A stretch of DNA of 64,000 bases, from the NCBI GenBank assembly GCA_949358305.1, contig OX442318.1, forward strand, positions 1,350,501 to 1,414,500, read 5' to 3'. This document shows positions 1-12,426 of the stretch, one piece after another; positions within the stretch are counted from its first letter, which is position 1; each line of letters starts with the position of its first letter. The translations under genes and the position numbers were made by a program. The DNA is from Strigamia acuminata. Lineage: Eukaryota > Arthropoda > Chilopoda > Geophilomorpha > Linotaeniidae. Below the pieces are notes generated by a model that was given only the letters and a program-made list of their open reading frames with translations, had not been told where the DNA came from and did not search any database.

Positions 1-797
1 TACATGGATTTTTGCCAGTATTTGACAAATTTCCACGGATTTTTGACAATATTTGACAAATTCCAGACAAATTTCAGACAAATTTCAATTAATTTTAGAA
101 ATTTTATGAGAAATTTCAGCAAATGTTTGAGGATTGAGGAAATCTTCTGAAATTTGTCAAATATAGGCAAAAATCTTCTGAAATTTGTCAAATACAGGCA
201 AAAATCTGCTGAAATTTGTCAAAAATTGCCCAAATTCCGTGCAAGTTTTGCAAGTTTTGCGCGCATCAAATCGTATGGGCGCCTATACTATTGCACGAGC
301 GCATTGACGCGTGATGAACACCGACCACGTTTACGAAGTGAATTCGAGCTACAAAAGTATCGAGTCGCCATTCTATGATGGAAAAAAAAAATTAAGTGTA
401 AACAAACAAAATAAAAACTTTAATATACAAGAAACGTACAATTCCACTCAACTTTGTTTCAAATTTTATTTATTGGATCATTGAAAATAAACAGTAGTGT
501 TGTGCACTGTACGCTTAAGTGTATACCGGCGATGCGTTGTTTTGTGGTGGGGATTTGCCTCGATAATTGATCTTTTCTCTTTGTTTGCAATATTTTTTTG
601 GCCTTTTTTGTTGATTTTTCGGTTTGAAATTGTTTTTTTCCGGTGTAATTTAAGTGGTGGAAGGTTGTTGGCGTGTGTTGAGGGTAATTTTGGCGGTTTT
701 TGGGTCGGGATTAGTGTTTTCTGCGATTTTTTATCGGTATTTGGGGTTTGATGCAGCGGATAGCGCATGCGAATCGCCGTCGACCGTAGCATTAGCA
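1..797 (+). repeat. Partial copy of the 1,686-bp tandem unit
   Basis: This is the right-hand part of the unit found complete four times at 9,055-15,798. It matches 15,004-15,800 at an offset of 15,003 bases and carries the same variant bases as the last unit. It contains a minisatellite-like stretch of AAATTTGTCAAATA and GGCAAAAATC words and then a T-rich stretch that is open on both strands. The match presumably continues left of the window. Confidence 0.9.
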
Positions 798-1214
798 AGT
801 GCGCGCGCAAGTTAAATGTGTACAGGACTGTGAGAAAATAAAACGTGTGTGGAAGAGTAAATGTTCTTTGGTGATCGCCATGAGTTCGTACTTTGTCGTG
901 GGCGCGAAATGTGTGTGATATATATGCTACTATGCGTGATGTAGCGCGTCCAAATGCGTACAGGTGTTCGACAGATGTGCCAGGGCTTCACGTGCATACA
1001 CGAAACATAAACATGAAGAAAACAGAAAAAACCGTTGTGTGTGATGTTTATAAAGACACATTACACAAAGAATACTACTCTTCATACAAAAAGCAATAAA
1101 CTTTATACATATTGCAATAAACTTACAAAATGGTAAAAATAAAATACTGGAAAACATGGCCTTGAATAATAGTGGAAAACATGGCGTACTGCCTTGAATA
1201 CCCCCTTGAATACG

Positions 1215-2172
1215 TCGCACCGCATCATCTCGCCTCACATCCCGCCTTGGTAATAAATAAACGCCCCGGCGTTTATTCGAGGCACATCACCCACACCTCC
1301 CCGGCGTTCAAACGAGTAGCTGCGCGTATTTGACCCCGGTTTTTATTCTTTCAAATTGTCGTGTGTTTTCAAAGTTCTTAATTTGTTCAAAAACAAACAA
1401 AATGGCTATTTGTTGATTTTTAATTGATTTTATCGATTTCTGTTCGTTTTTTGCTGGTTTTTAATCGATTTTTCTGTATTTTTGATCAATTTTTGCCAAT
1501 TGTAATCGTTATTTGTCATTCTGAATTGATTATTGTCAGGTTTCAGTCGATTTTTGTCGATTTCTGATCAATGTTTATACATTTCTTATCATTTTGTGTA
1601 GATTTCTGTTGAATTTTAATCATATTTCTTCGTTTTTATTCAATTTTTGTCCCATGCTCCGCGATCAGTTCGAATAATTGACACCATACTGTGCTTTTAC
1701 TCATATTCAAGATGGCGTCGCAAACTCAAGGTCGAATTCCGCTGAATTCATTTATTGCGACTGTTTGCACTCCATACATGCGAAAAGGATTATGGGAAAA
1801 ATCCTCAATGCAGGTCATTTTGGTGTCAAATGAGCGAGGAAGGCTGGAGATAAGGAATATTGGTGAAATTTCAAAAAAAAGCTAAACAATCAAAATTTAC
1901 ATGAAGCTCAATTTTTCTAACTGGAAATGCATGTATCGTCAATTTCGGGATATTTTAGGGGTGAAATTGACTGGGAAGGGACCCCCCACATTCCCCATGC
2001 GTCAACGCGCGCGTTGACGAAATTCAAATCCAGGTTTTCACACAGCCCCACGTTATTTTCGGGTTCCAATTGCCGTATTGCCGTATTGCCTCAAATAAAC
2101 GCCGGGGCGTTTATTAATTTTCATTAATTTTCCAGACCGGAAATGAGGCGAGGTGATGCGGTACGATGCAAA
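1215..2172. mobile_element. Possible inverted-repeat miniature element inside block X
   Basis: Outer arms near 1,215-1,285 and 2,087-2,172 are inverted relative to each other. They share ACCGCATCA, CTCGCCTCA and an AATAAACGCC/GGCGTTTATT core that is itself nearly palindromic. No clean target-site duplication was found, so element status is inferred. A second copy lies at 16,218-17,175. Confidence 0.45.
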
Positions 2173-2324
2173 ATTGCGAGATGTAGTTTGCTTTATTTGT
2201 TAAAACAAATTAGGCGTCACTAATTCACCTGTATTAGGGTTTCAATGTGTGAAATTTCAAAATTTATCGGTTCCGTCAAAACGCCATTGAAAAGTTACAT
2301 TTTTATAACGTTTCAATGATGAAA

Positions 2325-2465
2325 ACGGCCATTTTTGATGAAAAACAACCATTTTTTATAGAAAAAACGACGAAGAAAGCCATTTTCACTATGAAAAATG
2401 GCTGAAAATGACCATTTTGACGAAAAACGGCCATTTTTACTACGAAAAATGGCTAAAAATGCCAC
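2325..2465. repeat. Cluster of short hairpins with GCCATTTTT and AAAAATGGC words
   Basis: Direct and inverted copies of GCCATTTTT, ACCATTTT and AAAAATGGC alternate over about 140 bases, so several stem-loops could form. No protein is encoded. The cluster is repeated in the second block X copy near 17,328-17,468. Confidence 0.6.
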
Positions 2466-2768
2466 TTGAGTGAGTGCAAGTACATTTGGTGATGTACTAT
2501 CGCGAGCGCGCGCGTTTTTGTGCAGTACAATGTGCTGATTAAACCAACAGCATTATAGAGTGATTACATTGTTCATTTGTGTTTTTAAGTTACAAAATGG
2601 TACAAAATCATAAAATAAACTTGTAAAGTGCAATTTCTGCGGATTGATCAAAATCCGCAAAATCCGCCGCAAAATTGCGAACAGGGGATCAGCATATAGG
2701 CGGCCGTAATGTTAGAAATGGGGTCCCTTTCGCACTCCGCAAAATCCGCATGCGCGCCATAAGGTTAA

Positions 2769-4274
2769 GCACTCCAGAAGCGTGTGTCGCACGCGTCGGC
2801 GCGCCGCTAAAAACATATCCTTTTCGCGGATTGGCTTCCGCGAAATCCGCATTTCGGGGGTGACTATTCTGGGAATTCCGGGTGGACCATACTCTTCCGA
2901 AAAATGTCCGGGGTGGTGTTGGGAGTGTCGATAGACTGTTTTGTGTCAAGGTTGCCAATTTTCATGTAAGTATTGGAAGGTTCATTTCTGTGCATTCTCA
3001 TATATTTTTTTCACAGGAGCAACGAGGCGCGATGAAGGGGGATCAAGCGAGAGTGAATAAAATAAACTCGTTTTTGTCTCAAATGCGCGTTTGCGTTTGT
3101 AAATTTGGTTGTCTTGCAACGCGGTGGCGCGTTTGAGTTTCGTGTTGCGATACAAACACGCACGGGTGCGTATTGGAGTCGTAAACGACTTTCTGTCGCA
3201 ATGCGATCGCGTATTTGACAAATTTCTGCAGATTTTTGCCAATATTTGACAATTTTCAGACAAATTTCAATTAATTTTAGAAATTTTTGAGAGATTTCAA
3301 TAAAAGTTTGAGGAATTTCTTATGCTGACGCTAAAATGCCAAAAGGAGTCTTAACTCAGAAGAGCACCTTTCCGACCACTTAGGTGTCGGAAAAGCACTT
3401 CCAAAGGTCGCAAAACGTGCTCTACGCGTTTTTTGACACTAGAACGGTCGAAAACGAGTCTAAAACTGCTAAGCTGGCGCCTGTAACTTGGCGCATTCGC
3501 TGGGTCGCTCGAAAATGAGATTCGAGCGAACCGAAACCTATGAGAGAAACGCGCCGGCGGAAATATTCGTTTTTACCAATGAATACTTAATAAATCTTCA
3601 TGGGAATTTAATCCCAATCTACTGTAGGCTTAGGAACCTTGAATACCAAATAAAAACAAAGGAGCAAAGGCGGGAAACAAAGAACAAGGGCCCGACGCCC
3701 GTAAATCACCAAAATGGCTATCTGCCAGACACGCTAGTGGCCTTGAGCCACTTCTAACTTCGTTTTCGAGGTCGTGGGTCTCGAAAACGACTAAACCGAG
3801 TGGTGGGAACGATTCTCCGAGGTCTTTTTAGTCAATGTCGCCCAAAACCCGAATCAACAAGCTAACTTTCAACGAGAAACGAAGACTGGAGCCGAATGCG
3901 GTGATAAGCGCTCATTCCAGACTCGTGTAAGCGATCTCCGCTTAAAGCCAGTTGCTCTGAGCAGACGACGCAATCGCTTACCAAGGAAAAAGACGGGTTT
4001 ATGGGCTCAAAACCCGACGAAACACTTAAACAGGATCCAGAAATTACCAAGCGAGTTGGTAAGCTAAACTAAAACTGTAAAATAAGTTGGGGACTTGGTA
4101 AAATGCGAGTCTCTCAAACTTTTGTTGCGTCCTGCTCGCAACACGCGCGATGTACGCGCGTGGCCGCGTGTTGAACGTGCGCACTACGCGCAAGAACCGT
4201 ACAAACCGAGGTAAAACGAATTAAACACATATCTAATGCAAAAACAATTATTAAATACATCATTCTTGTTGCTG
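2769..4274. other. Gene-free stretch with degenerate pieces of the tandem unit
   Basis: I see no gene here. About 3,215-3,312 resembles the TTTGACAAATTTC minisatellite part of the unit. About 3,340-3,500 resembles its 'control' part (cf. 4,741-4,810), with similar GGCGCC and GTCTAAAA words but many changes. These look like old eroded copies beside the younger array. Confidence 0.5.
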
Positions 4275-5396
4275 TTTGCAAACTTGCAAAACTTGCACCG
4301 AATTTGGGCAATTTTTTACAAATTTCAGCAGATTTTTGTCTATATTTGACAAATTTCAGCAGATTTCCTCAATCCTCAAACATTTGCTGATATTTCTCAA
4401 ACATTTTCTAAAATTAATTGAAATCTGTCTGAAATTTGTCTTGAATGTGTCAAATATTGTCAAAAATCCGTGGAAATTTGTCAAATACTGGCAAAAATCC
4501 ATGTAAATTTGTCAAAAATTGCCATAATTTGGTGCAAATTGTGTTAGATATTGGAAAAATTTATTTTAACGCTTCCAACGCGCCAGTAAATCGCGCGTGC
4601 ACACGCGTGGATTTTTCGTCATAGTTGGATGCGCGCAAACCTCACGTAACTTGCGCCAAAACTTGGCAATTTTTGACAAATTTTAGCAGATTTTTGCCAG
4701 TATTTGACAAATTTCCACTGATTTTTGACAATATTTGACCCAACAACTGCGCCACGTTCCAGGCGCCGGTTTAGGCATTTTAGACCCGTTTTAGACCGTT
4801 TTAGATGGCGAAAACGTTCTCTCCATCATTTTCTACCCCTGGGTGAGGTTTTCAGCGTTCATGATTGATGAAAAAGCTGTTTTCTAACTAGCTGTCCTAT
4901 TGCTAGTTTTGGCGTCAGGTTTTAGCAACCTTCCGATCCGACTCTGTCGTCTGCACGACCTCCAAGACTGCTTTAGGGTTAATTTGAGTCAAATAGTTCA
5001 TTCTGGGGGTTGTTTTGGGTTTTTTACAAGTGTGTTTTTGTAGTTTTTATTGGTTTCAAACATTGTCAATTCTTTATACAAGTGTAACTTTCATTTCTCT
5101 GTATTTTGAGAACTTTGCATTGCAGCAAAGTTCATTTCTTGCCCCTTAATTATTGTGTAATTGTTGGTTTTCAAGCCCGTTTTTTAACAATAACTTTATT
5201 TGAAGTGCCTATTGTTTCAGGCACGTGCTTCCACGTGCCTTTTATTGTTGAGCAATTTCTTGGGCAGTTGCGCTCCTGTTGCTAGCATTGCCGCGCGTTC
5301 TCCGCGCGCGTACTCGCGTTTCGCATCACACACATTCGGATTCGATGGCCTATCGCGGCGGCACATTGTGTGGCATAGCGCGGCAGGTTGCAATTG
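4275..5396 (-). repeat. Partial tandem unit, inverted (outer left palindrome arm)
   Basis: This is an inverted partial copy of the unit at 10,741-11,862, with more differences at its outer end (4,275-4,500). It contains two small hairpins also present in the other units: an AACTTTGC stem at 5,111-5,132 and an AGGCACGTG stem with CTTC loop at 5,219-5,240. Confidence 0.85.
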
Positions 5397-7082
5397 CTAA
5401 TGCTACGGTCGACGGCGATTCGCATGCGCTATCCGCTGCATCAAACCCCAAATACCGATAAAAAATCGCAGAAAACACTAATCCCGACCCAAAAACCGCC
5501 AAAATTACCCTCAACACACGCCAACAACCTTCCACCACTTAAATTACACCGGAAAAAAACAATTTCAAACCGAAAAATCAACAAAAAAGGCCAAAAAAAT
5601 ATTGCAAACAAAGAGAAAAGATCAATTATTGAGGCAAATCCCCACCACAAAACAACGCATCGCCGGTATACACTTAAGCGTACAGTGCACAACACTACTG
5701 TTTATTTTCAATGATCCAATAAATAAAATTTGAAACAAAGTTGAGTGGAATTGTACGTTTCTTGTATATTAAAGTTTTTATTTTGTTTGTTTACACCTAA
5801 TTTTTTTTTTCCATCATAGAATGGCGACTCGATACTTTTGTAGCTCGAATTCACTTCGTAAACGTGGTCGGTGTTCATCACACGTCAATGCGCTCGTGCA
5901 ATAGTATAGGCGCGCATACGATTTGATGCGCGCAAAACTTGCAAAACTTGCACGGAATTTGGGCAATTTTTGACAAATTTCAGAAGATTTTTGCCTGTAT
6001 TTGACAAATTTCAGAAGATTTTTGCCTATATTTGACAAATTTCAGAAGATTTCCTCAATCCTCAAACATTTGCTGAAATTTCTCATAAAATTTCTAAAAT
6101 TAATTGAAATCTGTCTGAAATTTGTCTGGAATTTGTCAAATATTGTCAAAAATCCGTGGAAATTTGTCAAATACTGGCAAAAATCCATGTAAATTTGTCA
6201 AAAATTGCCATAATTCGGTGCAAATTGTGTTAGATATTGGAAAAATTTATTTTAACGCTTCCAACGCGCCAGTAAATCGCGCGTGCACACGCATGGATTT
6301 TTTGTCATAGTTGGATGCGCGCAAACCTCACGTAACTTGCGCCAAAATTTGGCAATTTTTGACAAATTTCAGCAGATTTTTGCCAGTATTTGACAAATTT
6401 CCACTGATTTTTGACAATATTTGACCCAACAACTGCGCCACGTTCCAGGCGCCGGTTTAGGCATTTTAGACCCGTTTTAGACCGTTTTAGATGGCGAAAA
6501 CGTTCTCTCCATCATTTTCTACCCCTGGCTGAGGTTTTCAGCGTTCATGATTGATGAAAAAGCTGTTTTCTAACTAGCTGTCCCATTGCTAGTTTTGGCG
6601 TCAGGTTTTAGCAACCTTCCGATCCGACTCTGTCGTCTGCACGACCTCCAAGACTGTTTTAGGGTTAATTTGAGTCAAATAATTCATTCTGGGGGTTGTT
6701 TTGGGTTTTTTACAAGTGTGTTTTTGTAGTTTTTATTGGTTTCAAACATTGTCAATTCTTTATACAAGTGTAACTTTCATTTCTCTGTATTTTGAGAACT
6801 TTGCATTGCAGCAAAGTTCATTTCTTGCCCCTTAATTATTGTGTAATTGTTGGTTTTCAAGCCCGTTTTTTAACAATAACTTTATTTGAAGTGCCTATTG
6901 TTTCAGGCACGTGCTTCCACGTGCCTTTTATTGTTGAGCAATTTCTTGGGCAGTTGCGCTCCTGTTGCTAGCATTGCCGCGCGTTCTCCGCGCGCGTACT
7001 CGCGCGTTTCGCATCACACACATTCGGGTTCAATGGCCTATCGCGGCGGCACATTGTGTGGCATAGCGCGGCACGTTGCAAT
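5397..7082 (-). repeat. Complete 1,686-bp unit, inverted (left palindrome arm)
   Basis: This is the reverse complement of 9,055-10,740; positions x and 16,137-x pair. It is the only complete inverted unit. Long frames on both strands (5,388-5,714 plus and 5,441-5,695 minus) are low-complexity and occur in all copies, so I do not call genes. The AGGCACGTG hairpin is at 6,905-6,926. Confidence 0.9.
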
Positions 7083-8024
7083 TACGTGACGTGGCACGTT
7101 GCTGTTACGTGACGCGATAGCCAGTATTTAAGCAGGGGATTCCATCATCGTTTACACAAATGCGCATTGCAACGTGGAGGCGCATTCGAGTCCTTTTCCC
7201 AAGCGTTGAAAAAGGACAAAACTCGTATTCGATTCGAAAGCGAATCGAATACGATTTTTGTCCTTTTTCAACGCAAAATTGTATTCGATTCGCTTTCGAA
7301 TCGAATACGAGTTTTGCCCTTCTTCAACGCGAAATCGTATTCGACTCGTTTTCGAGTCGAATGCGAATTTTGCCCTTCTTCAACGCGAAATCGTATTCGA
7401 CTCGTTTTCGAGTCGAGTACGAGTTTTGCCCTTCTTCAACGCGAAATCGTATTCGACTCGTTTTCGAGTCGAGTACGAGTTTTGCCCTTCTTCAACGCGA
7501 AATCGTATTCGACTCGTTTTCGAGTCGAGTACGAGTTTTGCCCTTCTTCAACGCGAAATCGTATTCGACTCGTTTTCGAGTCGAGTACGAGTTTTGCCCT
7601 TCTTCAACGCGAAATCGTATTCGACTCGTTTTTCGATTACGATCAAAATACGAGCTCGTATACAACGCGTATACGAGCGAGTGGAAATCATCGACCATCT
7701 CGAATACGACTCGAATTCGATTCGTATTCGATTCGAATACGATTCGAATACGAATACGATCAAAATACGAACTCGTAACAACTCGAATACGAGATAGTCG
7801 ATGACCCGTTCCCGGACTTTGACTCGTACGACTCGTATTCGAGATGTATTCGAGATGTATTCGAATCGTATTCGAGTCGCATTCGAGATGGTCGATGATT
7901 TCCACTCGCTCGTATACGCGTTGTATACGAGCTCGTATTTTGATCGTAATCGTAAACGAATCGTTTACAAGTCGTATACAAGTTGTATACGACGTGTATA
8001 CACCTCGTATACGAACGAAGTTTG
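7083..8024. repeat. Inner left arm of the palindrome, CGTATTCGA-rich core
   Basis: From about 7,190 the sequence is made of short self-complementary words such as TCGTATTCGA, CGACTCG/CGAGTCG and GTATACGA. A 56-bp repeat lies at about 7,265-7,640 with copies starting at 7,325, 7,381, 7,437, 7,493, 7,549 and 7,605, each holding CGACTCG-TTTT-CGAGTCG. The arm pairs with 8,102-9,054. Frames of about 200 codons exist in several registers on both strands because stop codons are rare in this motif; they are not evidence of protein. Confidence 0.9.
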
Positions 8025-8101
8025 TGAAAACACAATTTCCAAATAAGACGTATGTGACTACTATGTGTTTTCATGTCGTAGTAAGTATCCGGTGGATTTT
8101 C
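8025..8101. other. Spacer at the palindrome centre
   Basis: This 77-bp non-CG-rich spacer lies between the arms that end in GAACGAAGTTTG and begin with CAAACTTCGTTC. Inside it TGAAAACACA and TGTGTTTTCA can pair, so the hairpin could extend further in. Confidence 0.8.
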
Positions 8102-9054
8102 CAAACTTCGTTCGTATACGAGGTGTATACACGTCGTATACGACTTGTATACGACTTGTAAACGATTCGTTTACGATTACGATCAAAATACGAGCTCGTA
8201 TACAACGCGTATACGAGCGAGTGGAAATCATCGACCATCTCGAATGCGACTCGAATACGATTCGAATACATCTCGAATACATCTCGAATACGAGTCGTAC
8301 GAGTCAAAGTCCGGGAACGGGTCATCGACTATCTCGTATTCGAGTTGTTACGAGTTCGTATTTTGATCGTATTCGTATTCGAATCGAATTCGAATCGTAT
8401 TCGAATCGAATACGAATTGAATTCGAGTCGTATTCGAGATGGTCGATGATTTCCACTCGCTCGTATACGCGTTGTATACGAGCTCGTATTTTGATCGTAA
8501 TCGAAAAACGAGTCGAATACGATTTCGCGTTGAAGAAGGGCAAAACTCGTACTCGACTCGAAAACGAGTCGAATACGATTTCGCGTTGAAGAAGGGCAAA
8601 ACTCGTACTCGACTCGAAAACGAGTCGAATACGATTTCGCGTTGAAGAAGGGCAAAACTCGTACTCGACTCGAAAACGAGTCGAATACGATTTCGCGTTG
8701 AAGAAGGGCAAAACTCGTACTCGACTCGAAAACGAGTCGAATACGATTTCGCGTTGAAGAAGGGCAAAATTCGCATTCGACTCGAAAACGAGTCGAATAC
8801 GATTTCGCGTTGAAGAAGGGCAAAACTCGTATTCGATTCGAAAGCGAATCGAATACAATTTTGCGTTGAAAAAGGACAAAAATCGTATTCGATTCGCTTT
8901 CGAATCGAATACGAGTTTTGTCCTTTTTCAACGCTTGGGAAAAGGACTCGAATGCGCCTCCACGTTGCAATGCGCATTTGTGTAAACGATGATGGAATCC
9001 CCTGCTTAAATACTGGCTATCGCGTCACGTAACAGCAACGTGCCACGTCACGTA
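8102..9054. repeat. Inner right arm of the palindrome, CGTATTCGA-rich core
   Basis: This is the inverted copy of the left inner arm. Pairing sums are 16,126 close to the centre and 16,137 further out, so an 11-bp indel lies between, near the CGAATACGATTC stretch at 8,340-8,420. About seven copies of the 56-bp hairpin repeat lie at 8,500-8,870. Its outer end carries a TATTTAAG box (mirror of about 7,126) and TACGTGACG/ACGTGGCACG words, but promoter status is unproven. Confidence 0.9.
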
Positions 9055-10740
9055 ATTGCAACGTGCCGCGCTATGCCACACAATGTGCCGCCGCGATAGG
9101 CCATTGAACCCGAATGTGTGTGATGCGAAACGCGCGAGTACGCGCGCGGAGAACGCGCGGCAATGCTAGCAACAGGAGCGCAACTGCCCAAGAAATTGCT
9201 CAACAATAAAAGGCACGTGGAAGCACGTGCCTGAAACAATAGGCACTTCAAATAAAGTTATTGTTAAAAAACGGGCTTGAAAACCAACAATTACACAATA
9301 ATTAAGGGGCAAGAAATGAACTTTGCTGCAATGCAAAGTTCTCAAAATACAGAGAAATGAAAGTTACACTTGTATAAAGAATTGACAATGTTTGAAACCA
9401 ATAAAAACTACAAAAACACACTTGTAAAAAACCCAAAACAACCCCCAGAATGAATTATTTGACTCAAATTAACCCTAAAACAGTCTTGGAGGTCGTGCAG
9501 ACGACAGAGTCGGATCGGAAGGTTGCTAAAACCTGACGCCAAAACTAGCAATGGGACAGCTAGTTAGAAAACAGCTTTTTCATCAATCATGAACGCTGAA
9601 AACCTCAGCCAGGGGTAGAAAATGATGGAGAGAACGTTTTCGCCATCTAAAACGGTCTAAAACGGGTCTAAAATGCCTAAACCGGCGCCTGGAACGTGGC
9701 GCAGTTGTTGGGTCAAATATTGTCAAAAATCAGTGGAAATTTGTCAAATACTGGCAAAAATCTGCTGAAATTTGTCAAAAATTGCCAAATTTTGGCGCAA
9801 GTTACGTGAGGTTTGCGCGCATCCAACTATGACAAAAAATCCATGCGTGTGCACGCGCGATTTACTGGCGCGTTGGAAGCGTTAAAATAAATTTTTCCAA
9901 TATCTAACACAATTTGCACCGAATTATGGCAATTTTTGACAAATTTACATGGATTTTTGCCAGTATTTGACAAATTTCCACGGATTTTTGACAATATTTG
10001 ACAAATTCCAGACAAATTTCAGACAGATTTCAATTAATTTTAGAAATTTTATGAGAAATTTCAGCAAATGTTTGAGGATTGAGGAAATCTTCTGAAATTT
10101 GTCAAATATAGGCAAAAATCTTCTGAAATTTGTCAAATACAGGCAAAAATCTTCTGAAATTTGTCAAAAATTGCCCAAATTCCGTGCAAGTTTTGCAAGT
10201 TTTGCGCGCATCAAATCGTATGCGCGCCTATACTATTGCACGAGCGCATTGACGTGTGATGAACACCGACCACGTTTACGAAGTGAATTCGAGCTACAAA
10301 AGTATCGAGTCGCCATTCTATGATGGAAAAAAAAAATTAGGTGTAAACAAACAAAATAAAAACTTTAATATACAAGAAACGTACAATTCCACTCAACTTT
10401 GTTTCAAATTTTATTTATTGGATCATTGAAAATAAACAGTAGTGTTGTGCACTGTACGCTTAAGTGTATACCGGCGATGCGTTGTTTTGTGGTGGGGATT
10501 TGCCTCAATAATTGATCTTTTCTCTTTGTTTGCAATATTTTTTTGGCCTTTTTTGTTGATTTTTCGGTTTGAAATTGTTTTTTTCCGGTGTAATTTAAGT
10601 GGTGGAAGGTTGTTGGCGTGTGTTGAGGGTAATTTTGGCGGTTTTTGGGTCGGGATTAGTGTTTTCTGCGATTTTTTATCGGTATTTGGGGTTTGATGCA
10701 GCGGATAGCGCATGCGAATCGCCGTCGACCGTAGCATTAG
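9055..10740 (+). repeat. Tandem unit 1 of 4 (1,686 bp)
   Basis: This is the first direct unit right of the palindrome. It has GC-rich sequence, the AGGCACGTG hairpin (9,211-9,232), an AACTTTGC hairpin, a GTCTAAAA/GGCGCC stretch, a TTTGACAAATTTC minisatellite-like block and a T-rich block. It carries the 'type A' variant bases (AATCTTCTG near 10,150; TATGCGCGCC near 10,220). Confidence 0.92.
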
Positions 10741-12426
10741 CAATTGCAACCTGCCGCGCTATGCCACACAATGTGCCGCCGCGATAGGCCATCGAATCCG
10801 AATGTGTGTGATGCGAAACGCGAGTACGCGCGCGGAGAACGCGCGGCAATGCTAGCAACAGGAGCGCAACTGCCCAAGAAATTGCTCAACAATAAAAGGC
10901 ACGTGGAAGCACGTGCCTGAAACAATAGGCACTTCAAATAAAGTTATTGTTAAAAAACGGGCTTGAAAACCAACAATTACACAATAATTAAGGGGCAAGA
11001 AATGAACTTTGCTGCAATGCAAAGTTCTCAAAATACAGAGAAATGAAAGTTACACTTGTATAAAGAATTGACAATGTTTGAAACCAATAAAAACTACAAA
11101 AACACACTTGTAAAAAACCCAAAACAACCCCCAGAATGAATTATTTGACTCAAATTAACCCTAAAACAGTCTTGGAGGTCGTGCAGACGACAGAGTCGGA
11201 TCGGAAGGTTGCTAAAACCTGACGCCAAAACTAGCAATGGGACAGCTAGTTAGAAAACAGCTTTTTCATCAATCATGAACGCTGAAAACCTCAGCCAGGG
11301 GTAGAAAATGATGGAGAGAACGTTTTCGCCATCTAAAACGGTCTAAAACGGGTCTAAAATGCCTAAACCGGCGCCTGGAACGTGGCGCAGTTGTTGGGTC
11401 AAATATTGTCAAAAATCAGTGGAAATTTGTCAAATACTGGCAAAAATCTGCTGAAATTTGTCAAAAATTGCCAAATTTTGGCGCAAGTTACGTGAGGTTT
11501 GCGCGCATCCAACTATGACAAAAAATCCATGCGTGTGCACGCGCGATTTACTGGCGCGTTGGAAGCGTTAAAATAAATTTTTCCAATATCTAACACAATT
11601 TGCACCGAATTATGGCAATTTTTGACAAATTTACATGGATTTTTGCCAGTATTTGACAAATTTCCACGGATTTTTGACAATATTTGACAAATTCCAGACA
11701 AATTTCAGACAGATTTCAATTAATTTTAGAAATTTTATGAGAAATTTCAGCAAATGTTTGAGGATTGAGGAAATCTTCTGAAATTTGTCAAATATAGGCA
11801 AAAATCTTCTGAAATTTGTCAAATACAGGCAAAAATCTTCTGAAATTTGTCAAAAATTGCCCAAATTCCGTGCAAGTTTTGCAAGTTTTGCGCGCATCAA
11901 ATCGTATGCGCGCCTATACTATTGCACGAGCGCATTGACGTGTGATGAACACCGACCACGTTTACGAAGTGAATTCGAGCTACAAAAGTATCGAGTCGCC
12001 ATTCTATGATGGAAAAAAAAAATTAGGTGTAAACAAACAAAATAAAAACTTTAATATACAAGAAACGTACAATTCCACTCAACTTTGTTTCAAATTTTAT
12101 TTATTGGATCATTGAAAATAAACAGTAGTGTTGTGCACTGTACGCTTAAGTGTATACCGGCGATGCGTTGTTTTGTGGTGGGGATTTGCCTCAATAATTG
12201 ATCTTTTCTCTTTGTTTGCAATATTTTTTTGGCCTTTTTTGTTGATTTTTCGGTTTGAAATTGTTTTTTTCCGGTGTAATTTAAGTGGTGGAAGGTTGTT
12301 GGCGTGTGTTGAGGGTAATTTTGGCGGTTTTTGGGTCGGGATTAGTGTTTTCTGCGATTTTTTATCGGTATTTGGGGTTTGATGCAGCGGATAGCGCATG
12401 CGAATCGCCGTCGACCGTAGCATTAG
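10741..12426 (+). repeat. Tandem unit 2 of 4 (1,686 bp)
   Basis: This is a direct repeat of unit 1 with the same type A variants. It differs mainly at the left junction, where GCAACCTGCC replaces GCAACGTGCC and an ACGCGAG stretch is 2 bp shorter than the ACGCGCGAG of unit 1. Confidence 0.92.

Larger units (their letters stand above)
798..2768 (+). repeat. Flank block X, copy 1
   Basis: This block of about 1,970 bases follows a tandem unit and recurs at 15,801-17,771 with no difference noticed by eye. It has no recognisable gene; short open frames at 893-1,099, 1,691-1,885 and 1,927-2,127 show no domain. It holds an imperfect inverted-repeat pair (about 1,215-1,285 and 2,087-2,172) and a cluster of small hairpins. 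The identity ends in TTAA at 2,765-2,768. Confidence 0.85.

Noticed and set aside
478-810. 110-codon frame repeated in each tandem unit on one strand, with an 84-codon frame opposite it
   Set aside because: Both are low-complexity (Lys/Pro/His or Phe/Leu/Val rich), overlap on opposite strands and follow the repeat, with no domain or start context; they reflect T-rich DNA lacking stops.
7265-7640. 56-bp regular repeats as a CRISPR array
   Set aside because: The whole 56 bp repeats, with no unique spacers; the host is eukaryotic.
7160-8977. Frames of 180-214 codons in several registers on both strands in the palindrome core
   Set aside because: The repeated word CGTATTCGA simply contains few stops; residues are only S, R, F, T, I, E and V repeats, in several frames at once.
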